DNA of 64,000 nucleotides from Mucilaginibacter terrenus (GTDB lineage: Bacteria; Bacteroidota; Bacteroidia; Sphingobacteriales; Sphingobacteriaceae): the NCBI RefSeq assembly GCF_003432065.1, contig NZ_QWDE01000001.1:186001-250000 (forward strand), written 5' to 3'. The translations under genes and the position numbers were made by a program. Positions 53,076-63,600 of this stretch are shown piece by piece. Below the pieces are notes generated by a model. The model did no database searches. It was not told the origin of the DNA and was given only the letters and a program-made list of their open reading frames with translations. Each line of letters starts with the position of its first letter. Positions within the stretch are counted from its first letter, which is position 1.

Positions 53076-54734
53076 ATGGCTGAGAGGCACACCTATCTGC
53101 AAATACACCCAAATGATAACGTATTAGTAGCGTTGACAGATTTATCTGCAGGTACAGCTGTTAATTTTAACGGGATCGATTTGGTTCTTGTTGATAATGT
53201 GGCAGCAAAGCACAAGTTTTCGCTGCACGAGTTTAATACTGGGGACGAAATATTCATGTATGGTGTACTCGTCGGGAAGGCAAGCCAATACATTCCTCAA
53301 GGTGGTGTTATTACCACAGAGAACATCAAGCACGCTTCCAGCGATTTTCATCTAGGAGAGCGTAAGATTACCTGGCAACAGCCTGATGTAAGTAAATATC
53401 AGGGTAAAACTTTTATGGGTTTTCATCGGGCCGACGGATCTGTTGGGACGGGTAATTACTGGTTGGTGATACCTTTAGTTTTTTGCGAAAACCGCAACAT
53501 TAATGTGCTTAAAGAAGCACTATCTGCAAAACTGGGCTTTGCTAAGCCTCGTGGATATGAGAACGAAGTGGACAGCCTCGTGGAAATGTACCAAACTGGC
53601 AAATCGGTTGAGGATATATTGAATGCTGATTTGCAAATGACACCCGCACAGCACCCAACAAGAAAGCTGTTTCCGAATATAGATGGTATTAAATTTTTGA
53701 ATCATGAACTGGGCTGCGGCGGCACTAAAACAGACAGCGACGCGCTTTGCGGGCTATTAGCAGGGTACATAACACACCCGAACGTTGCAGGTGCAACTGT
53801 GCTTAGCCTCGGCTGCCAGCATGCACAGGCAGGCATATTACGTGACGAGATTGCGAAGCGTGATCCAAACTTCAACAAGCCACTGGTAATGCTGGAACAA
53901 CAACAATTGGGTACTGAAAGCCGCTTATTGCACGAGGCCTTAAAACAAACATTTGCGGGTTTGATGCAGGCCAATCAACAAAGCAGGCAGCCGGCGCCGT
54001 TGTCAAAACTATGTATTGGACTGGAATGTGGCGGGTCTGACGGTTTTTCGGGGATATCGGCTAATCCTGCCTTAGGCTATTTGTCAGACATGCTGGTAGC
54101 TATGGGTGGCAGCATTATCCTTGCTGAGTTCCCTGAACTTTGCGGGGTAGAGCAGGAGCTAAGCGATCGCTGCGTCGACATTCCAACTGCAGATAAGTTC
54201 ATGCACTTAATGCGCACTTACAATGCACGGGCAGAGGCTGATGGCTCTGGCTTTTATGCAAACCCTTCACCAGGAAATATCAGGGATGGATTAATAACCG
54301 ACGCGATTAAGTCTGCAGGAGCGGCTAAAAAAGGCGGCAGTTCGCCGGTTGCAGCCGTGCTAGATTATCCGGAAAAAGTTAGCAAGCCGGGTTTAAACCT
54401 GCTTTGTACCCCGGGCAGCGACGTGGAAAGTACAACAGCGGAGGTTGGTTCGGGAGCAAACATTGTACTTTTTACTACAGGGCTGGGCACGCCAACTGGA
54501 AACCCAATAGCACCGGTGGTAAAGCTGTCAACCAACACTAAGCTTTATAACCGCATGCCCGACATTATAGATGTTGATTGCGGAACCATTATAGATGGTT
54601 TAGAGACCATTCCGCAAGCAGCCGAGCGCATACTTAATTATGTTATAGAAGTAGCCAGCGGCAATATTCAACCAAAAGCTGTTGTACTTGGGCAGGACGA
54701 TTTTATTCCCTGGAAAAGGGGAGTGTCATTATAA
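53076..54734 (+). CDS. UxaA-family sugar-acid dehydratase (altronate/fuconate dehydratase)
   Basis: A 552-residue protein with an N-terminal SAF domain (LTDLSAGTAVNFNGIDLVLV, GVITTENIKHASSDFHLGER) and a C-terminal GD_AH_C domain (GFHRADGSVGTGNYWLVIPL, CGGTKTDSDALCG, GLECGGSDGFSGISANPALG). Full length for UxaA. UxaA removes water from D-altronate; in Campylobacter fucose loci a UxaA homologue is the proposed fuconate dehydratase. Here no enolase-type fuconate dehydratase is present and the flanking genes supply every other step, so it probably makes 2-keto-3-deoxy-L-fuconate. Cytoplasmic; 9 bases to the next gene. Confidence 0.88.
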   Translation: MAERHTYLQIHPNDNVLVALTDLSAGTAVNFNGIDLVLVDNVAAKHKFSLHEFNTGDEIFMYGVLVGKASQYIPQGGVITTENIKHASSDFHLGERKITWQQPDVSKYQGKTFMGFHRADGSVGTGNYWLVIPLVFCENRNINVLKEALSAKLGFAKPRGYENEVDSLVEMYQTGKSVEDILNADLQMTPAQHPTRKLFPNIDGIKFLNHELGCGGTKTDSDALCGLLAGYITHPNVAGATVLSLGCQHAQAGILRDEIAKRDPNFNKPLVMLEQQQLGTESRLLHEALKQTFAGLMQANQQSRQPAPLSKLCIGLECGGSDGFSGISANPALGYLSDMLVAMGGSIILAEFPELCGVEQELSDRCVDIPTADKFMHLMRTYNARAEADGSGFYANPSPGNIRDGLITDAIKSAGAAKKGGSSPVAAVLDYPEKVSKPGLNLLCTPGSDVESTTAEVGSGANIVLFTTGLGTPTGNPIAPVVKLSTNTKLYNRMPDIIDVDCGTIIDGLETIPQAAERILNYVIEVASGNIQPKAVVLGQDDFIPWKRGVSL

Positions 54735-54743
54735 ACTTTAAAT

Positions 54744-55508
54744 ATGTTCAGTTTAAAAGATAAAAGCGCGGTAGTCACTGGCGGTGGCAGTGGAATAGGC
54801 AAAGCAATATCAAAGCTTTTTGCCAGGCAAGGGGCAAGTGTGCACATTGTTGAGCTCAATGCCGAGGCCGCAGCTCAAACGGTTACAGAGATTGAAGAAG
54901 AAGGTAATAGAGCAGTGGCTCACAGCGGCAACGTAGCAGAGCAGGAGCAGATTGTCGAACTCTTTAACTCTATAGGGACAATAGATATTCTTGTTAATAA
55001 CGCAGGCATTGCACATGTAGGTAACGTAGAGAACACTTCTACAGCCGACTTTGAAAAAGTTTACAACGTGAATGTAAAAGGTGCCTACAACTGCATATTT
55101 GCTGCGGTGCCGATTATGAAAGCTACTGGTGGAGGCGTTATACTCAACATGGCTTCGATAGCATCGTGGGTAGGGTTAGCCGACAGGTTTGCTTATTCTA
55201 TGAGTAAAGGCGCCATACATGCCATGAGTATGTCTGTAGCGCGGGATTATCTGCATGACAATATCCGCAGCAACAGCATTTCGCCTGCAAGGGTGCATAC
55301 ACCATTTGTAGATGGTTTTATTGCCAAGAACTACGCCGGCAGGGAGGATGAGATGTTCGATAAACTATCTAAAAGCCAGCCTATCGGCCGTATGGCACAA
55401 CCTGGTGAGATAGCCGCACTTGCTTTGTACTTGTGTTCTGACGAAGCTGGATTTATTACCGGGTGCGATTACCCTATTGATGGCGGCTTTATAAAACTTA
55501 ACAACTAA
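54744..55508 (+). CDS. SDR dehydrogenase, probable 2-keto-3-deoxy-L-fuconate dehydrogenase
   Basis: A 254-residue classical SDR: AVVTGGGSGIGKAISKLFAR, VNNAGIAHVG, NMASIASWVG and the active site FAYSMSKGAIHAM. It resembles the DHRS6/BDH2-like group that includes 2-keto-3-deoxy-L-fuconate dehydrogenase. It would oxidise C4 to give 2,4-diketo-3-deoxy-L-fuconate, the substrate of the FAH-type hydrolase encoded next (6 bases downstream). The product assignment rests on operon logic. Confidence 0.85.
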   Translation: MFSLKDKSAVVTGGGSGIGKAISKLFARQGASVHIVELNAEAAAQTVTEIEEEGNRAVAHSGNVAEQEQIVELFNSIGTIDILVNNAGIAHVGNVENTSTADFEKVYNVNVKGAYNCIFAAVPIMKATGGGVILNMASIASWVGLADRFAYSMSKGAIHAMSMSVARDYLHDNIRSNSISPARVHTPFVDGFIAKNYAGREDEMFDKLSKSQPIGRMAQPGEIAALALYLCSDEAGFITGCDYPIDGGFIKLNN

Positions 55509-55514
55509 TTACCT

Positions 55515-56372
55515 ATGAAATTAATACGATACGGAGCTGCCGGTCAGGAGAAGCCGGGTGTTATCATCAACGATAAGCGATATGACGTCTCAGCTGTAGT
55601 TAAGGACTACAATGAGGAGTTTTTTGAAAGTGAAGGGCTATCTGTGCTGAAAGAACATATAGCAGCTAACCCCGGTATGTTGCCGGTGGTAAGTGATGAT
55701 GAGCGTTTGGGCAGCCCTATCGCACGCCCGTCTAAGATATTATGTATCGGTCTTAACTATGCTGATCACGCAAAAGAAACAAATGCGCAAACGCCATCGG
55801 AGCCTATCATTTTTATGAAGAGCACCACCTCTCTTGTTGGCCCGAATGATGATATCATGATCCCCAAGAACTCTCAAAAAACAGATTGGGAAGTTGAGCT
55901 GGCAGTGGTTATCGGTAAAAAAACCTCCTACGTAGAAGAGGCAGACGCAGAGCAATATATCGCCGGCTATGTACTGCATAACGACGTTTCGGAGCGCGAG
56001 TTTCAGCTGGAGCGTAACGGCACATGGGACAAAGGCAAAGGATGCGATACTTTTGCACCAATGGGTCCGTTCCTGGCAACTCCGGATGAAATAGGTGATG
56101 CCAATAATCTGAAGCTTTGGCTGAGTGTTAACGGCGAAATAATGCAGAATGGCACGACAGCTAATTTTATATTTAATGTTCCGTACGTTGTATCTTATAT
56201 AAGCCAGTTCATGACTTTATTGCCGGGCGATGTGATATCCACAGGAACACCTGCAGGTGTAGGGCTTGGATTTAAACCGCCTGTATACCTTAAACCGGGC
56301 GATGTAGTGGAACTGGGTATTGACGGACTTGGCACCGCAAAACAGCACGTTATAGCTTATGCTAAGGCTTGA
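55515..56372 (+). CDS. Fumarylacetoacetate hydrolase family protein, probable 2,4-diketo-3-deoxy-L-fuconate hydrolase
   Basis: A 285-residue FAH-fold protein: KILCIGLNYADHAKET, IFMKSTTSLVGPNDDI, TDWEVELAVVIGKK (metal-binding Glu residues), GKGCDTFAPMGPFLATPDE and ISTGTPAGVGLG. It hydrolyses a C-C bond next to a diketone; in this pathway that gives pyruvate plus L-lactate. The gene overlaps the following lactonase gene by 14 bases. Related proteins are often mislabelled ureidoglycolate lyase. Confidence 0.88.
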   Translation: MKLIRYGAAGQEKPGVIINDKRYDVSAVVKDYNEEFFESEGLSVLKEHIAANPGMLPVVSDDERLGSPIARPSKILCIGLNYADHAKETNAQTPSEPIIFMKSTTSLVGPNDDIMIPKNSQKTDWEVELAVVIGKKTSYVEEADAEQYIAGYVLHNDVSEREFQLERNGTWDKGKGCDTFAPMGPFLATPDEIGDANNLKLWLSVNGEIMQNGTTANFIFNVPYVVSYISQFMTLLPGDVISTGTPAGVGLGFKPPVYLKPGDVVELGIDGLGTAKQHVIAYAKA

Positions 56373-57192
56373 TGCGCATCAGCATTTCTGGAAGTACGAT
56401 CCTGTAAAGGACGCATGGATAACGGACGAGATGGCTGTACTAAAGCGTGATTTTATGCCGGAGGACCTGTCTCTGGTGTTGCATGATAATGCTATCGGTG
56501 GCTGTGTTGCGGTACAGGCCAGCCAAAGTGAAGCTGAAACAGACTTCTTAATAGATTTAGCTGCTCAAAACTCCTTTGTAAAGGGCGTTGTAGGCTGGGT
56601 CGATCTGCAAGCTGATAACATAGAAGAGCGCTTGCAATACTACCGGGAATATAGCATTGTAAAAGGGTTTCGCCATATAATACAGGCAGAAAATGCCGGT
56701 TTTATGCTAAGCGATAAATTCCAAAGGGGCATTTCTTTGTTAGATGAGCATGGGTTTAGTTATGATATCCTTATTAAACCGCAACAGCTAGAAGAAGCAG
56801 CAGCGTTGGTGGCACAATTTCCCAGGCAACAATTTGTGATCGACCATATGGCCAAGCCGCTTATTAAACAACGAGAGCTCGAACCCTGGCGGGAAGATAT
56901 GATTGCTTTAGCTAAACATAAAAACGTTTGGTGCAAGGTATCCGGCTTTTGTACCGAAGCTGATTGGCAAAACTGGACTTTTGAAGACATAAAGCCATAC
57001 CTGGATACCGTTTTTGAAGCATTTGGAATAGACAGATTAATGTTTGGTTCTGATTGGCCGGTTTGCTTGCTGGCAGGTGGCTATAGCCGTACCATAAGTT
57101 GCCTCAACAGTTATCTTAAAGATTTTACAGACAGTGATAAAGCGAAGTTTTGGGGCGGTAATGCTGCTTCGTTTTACCAGATTAATAGCTAA
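56359..57192 (+). CDS. Amidohydrolase family lactonase, probable L-fuconolactonase
   Basis: A 277-residue metal-dependent hydrolase starting LRLDAHQHFWKYDPVKDAWI, the typical N-terminus of L-fucono/L-rhamnono-lactonases. Further motifs are GCVAVQASQSEAETDF, FVIDHMAKPLI and LMFGSDWPVCLLAG with the metal or catalytic Asp. It should open L-fucono-lactone to L-fuconate. Translation is coupled to the FAH gene by overlap, and the dehydrogenase gene follows after 5 bases. Confidence 0.9.
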   Translation: MLRLDAHQHFWKYDPVKDAWITDEMAVLKRDFMPEDLSLVLHDNAIGGCVAVQASQSEAETDFLIDLAAQNSFVKGVVGWVDLQADNIEERLQYYREYSIVKGFRHIIQAENAGFMLSDKFQRGISLLDEHGFSYDILIKPQQLEEAAALVAQFPRQQFVIDHMAKPLIKQRELEPWREDMIALAKHKNVWCKVSGFCTEADWQNWTFEDIKPYLDTVFEAFGIDRLMFGSDWPVCLLAGGYSRTISCLNSYLKDFTDSDKAKFWGGNAASFYQINS

Positions 57193-57197
57193 ACAAT

Positions 57198-57977
57198 ATG
57201 GATCTTCAGCTTAAAGATAAAGTGATAATTGTTACCGGAGGGGCACGTGGGATAGGTAAGGGAATTACCCTTGTACTTGCTAACGAAGGCGCTATTCCGT
57301 TTATAATCAGTCGTACTGCTGCTGAAAACGAAGCAACTGTGAAGGAAATAAAGGAGGCAGGAGGAAACGCTTACCACACGGTAGCTCAGTTAACTGATCC
57401 TGAAGCATGCGAGTCTGCAGTGGCAGAGGTTGTACGGCAATGCGGCCGTATAGATGGACTGGTTAATAATGCAGGTGAGAACGATGGCGTTGGTTTGCAA
57501 AGCGGCGATTATGAACGCTTTGTTCAATCGTTACATAAAAACCTTATTCATTACTACCTGGTTGCGCACCATTCTTTACCGCATTTAATTACGTCTAAGG
57601 GCAGCATTGTTAATATTACTTCTAAGGTTGCTGATACCGGGCAGGGTGGTACATCTGCCTACGCGGCATCTAACGGTGGCCGTAACGCGCTTACGCGTGA
57701 GTGGGCGGTGGAGTTACTACCTCATAATATCCGTGTAAACGCTGTGGTGGTGGCCGAATGTTACACTCCGCTTTATGACAGGTGGATTAAAACCCTTCCA
57801 AACCCCGAAGAAAAGCTGGCTCAGATAACATCAAAGATCCCGTTAGGGCACCGTATGACCACTACTGAGGAAATAGCCAATGCTGTAGCATTTTTGTTGT
57901 CACCTGTTTCCAGTCATACTACCGGGCAGATTTTTTACGTAGATGGAGGTTACACGCATCTGGACCGGTCACTATAG
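57198..57977 (+). CDS. SDR dehydrogenase, probable L-fucose dehydrogenase (FucX-like)
   Basis: A 259-residue SDR starting MDLQLKDKVIIVTGGARGIG, with LVNNAGENDGVGLQSGDYER, NITSKVADTGQGGTSAYAAS and NGGRNALTREWAVELLPHNI. The Tyr is in SAYAASNGGRNAL, where the usual YxxxK reads YAASN, so Asn replaces the Lys. FucX-type L-fucose dehydrogenases share the AGENDG block. It would oxidise L-fucose to the lactone, the first pathway step, although its gene is last. The Lys replacement should be checked against characterised FucX proteins. Confidence 0.83.
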   Translation: MDLQLKDKVIIVTGGARGIGKGITLVLANEGAIPFIISRTAAENEATVKEIKEAGGNAYHTVAQLTDPEACESAVAEVVRQCGRIDGLVNNAGENDGVGLQSGDYERFVQSLHKNLIHYYLVAHHSLPHLITSKGSIVNITSKVADTGQGGTSAYAASNGGRNALTREWAVELLPHNIRVNAVVVAECYTPLYDRWIKTLPNPEEKLAQITSKIPLGHRMTTTEEIANAVAFLLSPVSSHTTGQIFYVDGGYTHLDRSL

Positions 57978-57992
57978 CTGTTGATGCAATAA

Positions 57993-60554
57993 TCAAAATC
58001 GGAAGCCGATGGATATATACCCTAAGCTACCATCCGGGCTTTTGCCAATTACGCCTTCAAACAAAAACGCATTGTAGGGCGTAAGAAAAATGCCGCCCCC
58101 ATAAGTATCGTGTATGGTGTTGGACGACTCACCCTTTAGCCACACGCGGCCTGCATCGTTAAAAGCAACTATTCCAAAGGTAGACGGAAATACATAAGTA
58201 TTGAAGTTAAACAACTTTGCCCGTAACTCGGTGTTGTTGTAAACCATTGTGTTGCCAATAAACCGGCTGGTGTGGTATCCCTGCATATTAAGCCCGCCAA
58301 TGTTCATCATCTGGTAAAACTCACCTTTACCTACTATTGTTCCGGCTCCTGTACGGTTAGCCAGTACAATTGAAGAATCTGCAAGTGGCAGATAAAAGCT
58401 GAATGTTGATACCAGTGCCGCATTGGTGTGGTTACTAACATTAATACCCGTAAGGCCGGTTAGTGTTGTACTCCATACTACGCCATTGTAGGGGAACTGC
58501 TTATTTTTTCGGGTATCTAATGTGGCGTTGCCGATAGCGCCGGTATAGAACTTTAAGGCAAGCACGTTATCTTCCGGGTGAGTCTGGTTGTATTCTTTAA
58601 AAAAGTGATCTTCATTAGCACCATTGCTGGCAGTGTAAAACTGCAGCGCAGGGCCTGCGCTTAAATACCAGTTTGTGTATCTGTGACCTATGCGCACATC
58701 TGCAAATCCATAATCATAGCGGTTCCTGTAATATCTAAACTCCCGGTCGCCGCTATTATCAAACTTTACTTCGTTGCCCAAACCAAAAAAGTTGTTTGTG
58801 TTTCTAGGGCCGCGTTCCAGCACGTTCACCAGTAAATCGTTAGAACCGAAAACCTGCCTGAACTCACCGTGATAAGTGATGATGAAAGAGGAGCGTTGCA
58901 GGGTGTAGTTTACCTTTAGCTGTTGTTTATTGGCATAAGGCTCTTTATGAAAACCATAGCCTATATAGTTTAACCCCCCCACAATCTGAAAACCATCTTC
59001 AGTGCTGTAACCCATTGCTACAATCGGGCTTAAAGTATTGTACTTGTTTTCGGGCCGTTTATAACGGTTTACCATCGTGTCGTCCTTTAAAATAAGGTGA
59101 GCAGACGAGGGTGACGGTAAATTATTGTGCTGATCGGACCTGTCGTAAATAAGCAATTTATGACGGTTGTTGAGGGTACTATCAACGTAGTAACTATCCG
59201 TATCTGTCCCGCCAACCAACCGTGTTTTAATCTTAGTTGGTGTATTGCCTGTTACGTCGAATATGTTCTTTCCGTCCAAGCCATATACCTGCAGTTCCCT
59301 GGTGTATTTCTGGTCGAAAGTGCGCTGATAAATTACTTTCCCTATGCTGCTGTCTTTCTTTACTTTGTTGATGGTGAGTTCGACATTGCCATTCTTTTTG
59401 TGATCGATAGTAAACTTCTCGCTCTTGTCAGACCCGGGCACATCTACCCGTTGTGCTAAAAAATAATAGTACTTCATTACATACTTCTTAATTCTGTCGC
59501 GGCGGCGCATAAAAGTTTTGATAATGCGAGGGCCTGATACGGCATAAACATTAGGCGGCATTAACTTAACCGACCGTTTTATAAGATCATCACTTAGCGT
59601 TTTTTGCACAAATGCTATCTCCTTTTCCCAATCTTTCTGATCAAGCTCATTCAGGAAATAAAGATCGAAGCCAACTGTGTTATAGTTCCAGAGATCTATG
59701 CGGCGTATGCGTGGACTATAACGTTGCAAAGCAGGGTTTGCCAACGACATTACGTTGAAAATAGCCCCACCTGTTGTATAAAAAACCTTGTCACGATCTG
59801 TGGGGAAGGGCTCATATATGTCTTTTGTTGTATCTGGTTTGCTCCAGCGCCATTGCCCGCCGTGCCGGTCCCAGTCGCCAACCATCATGTCAAAAATACG
59901 TGCCCTAAGAATGAGGCGTGCATCCGCCTTGTTGTCGTTATTTTTCTCTATAAGGTCCTGTAGTTTTTCAGTCTTTATGTCTTTGCTTCCATTGTTCGGG
60001 CCATGTTGTTCAAATAGATAAACATGGTTGGCATATTCTTTACGGTATTTGCCTAATTGGGGGTCATCACCCAGGTAAACAATTTTAGGGTTGCTGTGTG
60101 GTATGCCCAATGCCTCTGCCATGGGTGGTACGCACAAAGCTGAGTAGGGGTGACCTATTGAACCGGCATCTACCATAAGGTCTTCTACCAGTGTGTTTTT
60201 AAATATTTTGGGCTGATCACGGGAGATAGATTTTTTTACTGAACGAAGCACCCACTCGTTTCCGCTGCTGTCCACCATTTGCAATGAACTGGTTTGATTG
60301 CCGCCACCTGTACCTGTAATCCGTAAGCCACCTTTTTCTTTATTGAGATGGAAGATGGGTATGGTTATAGGCTGTGCCCAAACCTTGCGGTAGTTAGTAC
60401 CCATGAGCCACCGCTTGAATTTGCCTGCCTTGTCAAATTGGGGGTTAACAGCTATAGTAACGCTGTCCCCTTTTATCATTTGTGAAAAGGCGGTATCAGC
60501 TAGCAGGAAAAAGAACGCAGCAAAAAGTATAGGTTTATAGCTCATGTAAGGCAC
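57993..60554 (-). CDS. Omp85-type outer-membrane protein with kinase-like periplasmic domain
   Basis: An 853-residue protein with a signal peptide (residues 1-25, ending AFSQ). Residues about 40-450 form a soluble domain with WVLRSVKKS (about 101-109), HPYSALCVPPMAEALGIPHS (about 135-154), VGDWDRHGGQW (225-235) and PTDRDKVF (251-258). The order of a basic strand, a helix, a GxxDRH loop and an acidic DxD loop recalls FAM20/HipA/CotH-like kinases. From about residue 520 to the terminal Phe the protein is a BamA/TamA-type barrel (FNDAGRVWLKGE near the end). It is a paralogue of the next gene but lacks its phosphoesterase. The kinase resemblance is my inference. Confidence 0.82.
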   Translation of the reverse strand: MPYMSYKPILFAAFFFLLADTAFSQMIKGDSVTIAVNPQFDKAGKFKRWLMGTNYRKVWAQPITIPIFHLNKEKGGLRITGTGGGNQTSSLQMVDSSGNEWVLRSVKKSISRDQPKIFKNTLVEDLMVDAGSIGHPYSALCVPPMAEALGIPHSNPKIVYLGDDPQLGKYRKEYANHVYLFEQHGPNNGSKDIKTEKLQDLIEKNNDNKADARLILRARIFDMMVGDWDRHGGQWRWSKPDTTKDIYEPFPTDRDKVFYTTGGAIFNVMSLANPALQRYSPRIRRIDLWNYNTVGFDLYFLNELDQKDWEKEIAFVQKTLSDDLIKRSVKLMPPNVYAVSGPRIIKTFMRRRDRIKKYVMKYYYFLAQRVDVPGSDKSEKFTIDHKKNGNVELTINKVKKDSSIGKVIYQRTFDQKYTRELQVYGLDGKNIFDVTGNTPTKIKTRLVGGTDTDSYYVDSTLNNRHKLLIYDRSDQHNNLPSPSSAHLILKDDTMVNRYKRPENKYNTLSPIVAMGYSTEDGFQIVGGLNYIGYGFHKEPYANKQQLKVNYTLQRSSFIITYHGEFRQVFGSNDLLVNVLERGPRNTNNFFGLGNEVKFDNSGDREFRYYRNRYDYGFADVRIGHRYTNWYLSAGPALQFYTASNGANEDHFFKEYNQTHPEDNVLALKFYTGAIGNATLDTRKNKQFPYNGVVWSTTLTGLTGINVSNHTNAALVSTFSFYLPLADSSIVLANRTGAGTIVGKGEFYQMMNIGGLNMQGYHTSRFIGNTMVYNNTELRAKLFNFNTYVFPSTFGIVAFNDAGRVWLKGESSNTIHDTYGGGIFLTPYNAFLFEGVIGKSPDGSLGYISIGFRF

Positions 60555-60614
60555 ATAACGTTAAAGGCATCTTCTCAATATTTCTTAACAAGTGTTGGTT
60601 ATAAATGTTCTTTT

Positions 60615-63600
60615 TCAGAACGTTAGCTTAAAGTTGACGTATGGGTACCAGCCCTCTTTAGAGTAGCCCGCCTTTAGCTGAAGCAAAGCCATGTCTGATG
60701 GGGAAAAATAGGCACCGACGCCAAAACCGTTATGCCAAACAGCGTTACTGTGTTCGCTTCGGTCCCAAACACGCCCTACATCGTAGCGTGCCGTTAATCC
60801 ATACTGTCCCGGGAGTATATACGATAAAAAGCTGTTGAGGCGATATCGTGCTTCCAGGTTATTGTACAGCATTTGCTCGCCTGCAAAACGATTTTCACGA
60901 TAACCTATTAAACTGTTCTCGCCACCCAGGAAAACAGATTGGTAAAAAGCTGCTTTACCAAATGTGACACCAGCTCCGGCCTTTTCTGTAATCACAAAGT
61001 TGGAATGTACATCTACGCTTTTGTATAATGTAGCTTCTGTAAGCCATTGCACATATGGTTTAGCCGAATTGCCAAAGCCGGCAAATGCCCGCAGGTTAGA
61101 ATGTACGTAAACACCCCAGTTGGTAAGTATCTTTCGATTACGTTTATCGTCTATATAGGTAACAGTTAACCCTGCATGGAACTTGTTATCGCGGTAGCTG
61201 GTGCTATCATAACTGTTGATAAGTGGTGTATTGCCAATGAAGCCGGGTGATGAGTTTTGTAAAAAATGATAGTATTGGGCAGCTACACCATATTGCACAC
61301 TTTCTGTATTTGCGGCGTTCTGCCAGCGCAGTGTTGCTTCACCAATGAAGTAATTGAACCTGTCCCTGTAATAACCTATGCCGTTGTCTTTATCAAACCC
61401 GGTCTTGTTACCCCTTCCAAAGAAATTTATGCTGTTGGGCAGATATGCTTCCAATTTAAACTGCTTATCCAGGTTGTTCAACCCGGCGTTAACTTCGGAT
61501 AGAAACTTGATGCGTGTTGAATTATACCCAAAAGAATGACCAACCGTCAACTCAGTGGTGCTTGAGGGATTTTTGCGGAAACCCTGGTGAAGGTATTTAA
61601 CACCTGCATCTGCGTAAAAGCCCTGATCCAGATCGTAACCGACACTTAACAACGGAATTACAGTGTGATACCTGTTTGTTGGTACATACGCAACATTTGA
61701 CGAATCGTCTGACAGCTTTTGTTTGATGTTTGCAAAGTTTCCAAGGAAAGTGGCGGACGTAGTTTTCTCGTAAACACGCACCTTTGGCGTGGTATTCATA
61801 AAGTTGTACACCCGGTGGCCGCTTCCACCTATTATGCGGAGTTTTATAGGTGATTTGGTGTTATTTACGAATAGGCTGTCATTACCTTTTCCAGTGTACA
61901 CGCGCACCTCATTAGTTGTTGCAGGATCAAAAACCCGGAAGTAAACCGTACTTCTTTCTTTAGTTATCGGCAGCTTATTGACACGTATCAGCAACTTGTT
62001 GTCGAGCGTATCTTTTATAACAAACAGTTCGCTTATGTCAGTGGCTTTTACATCTACCTTTTTGCTGAGGAAGGTGTAATACTTTTCTGATGCCTCCAGC
62101 AGAGTGGCCCGGCGCTGTTTCATCTCCTTTAGTAAACGGTCGTGACTAAGCTTGTAAATGGCCTGTGGCAAACGGCGCAGTGAGCTTTCCAGAACTGCAT
62201 CTGTAAGCGAATCCTTAAAATTCCTCGTGACATCCAGCCATTTCTTTTGATCTAACTGGCTCAGAAAGCGGGTGTTAACATCATTGGAGTTGTAAAAGAA
62301 ATCGTTAACCGATCTTACCGATGCGTTATAGCCCTTTAAATACCTTGCAACATACTGCTTTGCCGCCAAGTTGGGAATAAGGCCTTGGTTCACGTAAAAA
62401 GCTTCAGCACGGTCAATTGGAATGGCGGAATAATAGGTGTTTTCACCGCGCTTACTGGCCAGCCAGCGCAATTTTTCAGGTTGCTGGTCCCAGTCGCCCA
62501 GAAACCAGTCCAGCAATCTGGTTTTCAGGTATTCTACAGTATCCAGTCGATTGTTGTTGCTTTTGTTTAGTTCTGCAATCATATTCCCTGTGTTGAGGGA
62601 ACTGTCGCCGGGCTCGCGGTTTTCTAAAAGAACCAGCTTTCCGGAAAATTGCGACTCATAATAACCTAATTTGCTATCAGGAGCAACATACCCAATAATC
62701 GGATTAGTGTGCCTTAAATTAACCGCCTGGGCTATAACAGGAGAAATGAGGGCACCGTAAGGGTGCTGTGCAGACATAGCATCCTTAAGCCATGATTTTG
62801 CAAAGGTTTGACTAAGTGCCTGAGGGAGAAGTACTAAAGGATATTTCTCTATACTGCTCATTATGTATGTTTTACCGGCTGCGTCTTTAAGAACAAGCGC
62901 CTGCTTCTGATGAGCGCCGCCAAACTCTACCGGCGTAAGCCCGCCTTTATACTTGCTAACTCGTATTACAGGCACAGTTGTTTTAGCCGTCCACTCACTA
63001 CGATAATTTTTGCCAAACATTACCCTGTGTAGCTCATTCCTTCGGGCAAATTCGTTATTAGCACTTACTGTTATACTGTCTCCAACAACAACTTTGTCGG
63101 GCTTACTTAATGGTATTTCTACTTTAACGTAAGGCTTAGTGTAGGTAAATACTTCAGCCATTGTGCTATCTACAGTGTTGGCGTAATAAGTGAATTTTAC
63201 GCTTTTATCTTCCATCTGGTCCACCGTAACATAGCCCCCGATAGCTGCTCCGTATAATGAATTTTTTCCTTTTATGGTGACAGCCCGCTTAGCGCCAGAT
63301 CCGCTAACCACTTGGTAATAAGAACCATCCTTAATAAATTGTAACCCGTGTTCGTGACCAGAAACCCTGATCACATTTGGCTCAGATGCAAATACACCGT
63401 CGATCATGGCCATCATTGTGCGGTATAGAGGGTGGCCGTTATCCTCCGGGTTATCAAATGTTCCGCGCAACAGAGGGTACAAGGCACCAATAAGCGGGAA
63501 AGGTATGTACAACTTTTGATTTACCGATGTAAGCGGAAAAAGGTAATCCTTAAATACATACGTGCCGCCGTGATGACCGTAAGAACGGAAAGGGTGATGG

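Noticed and set aside
41744-57977. Defined genomic island from the tRNA scar to the fucose operon
   Set aside because: No integrase, relaxase or second attachment copy was found in the window; kept only as a hypothesis under the tRNA fragment.
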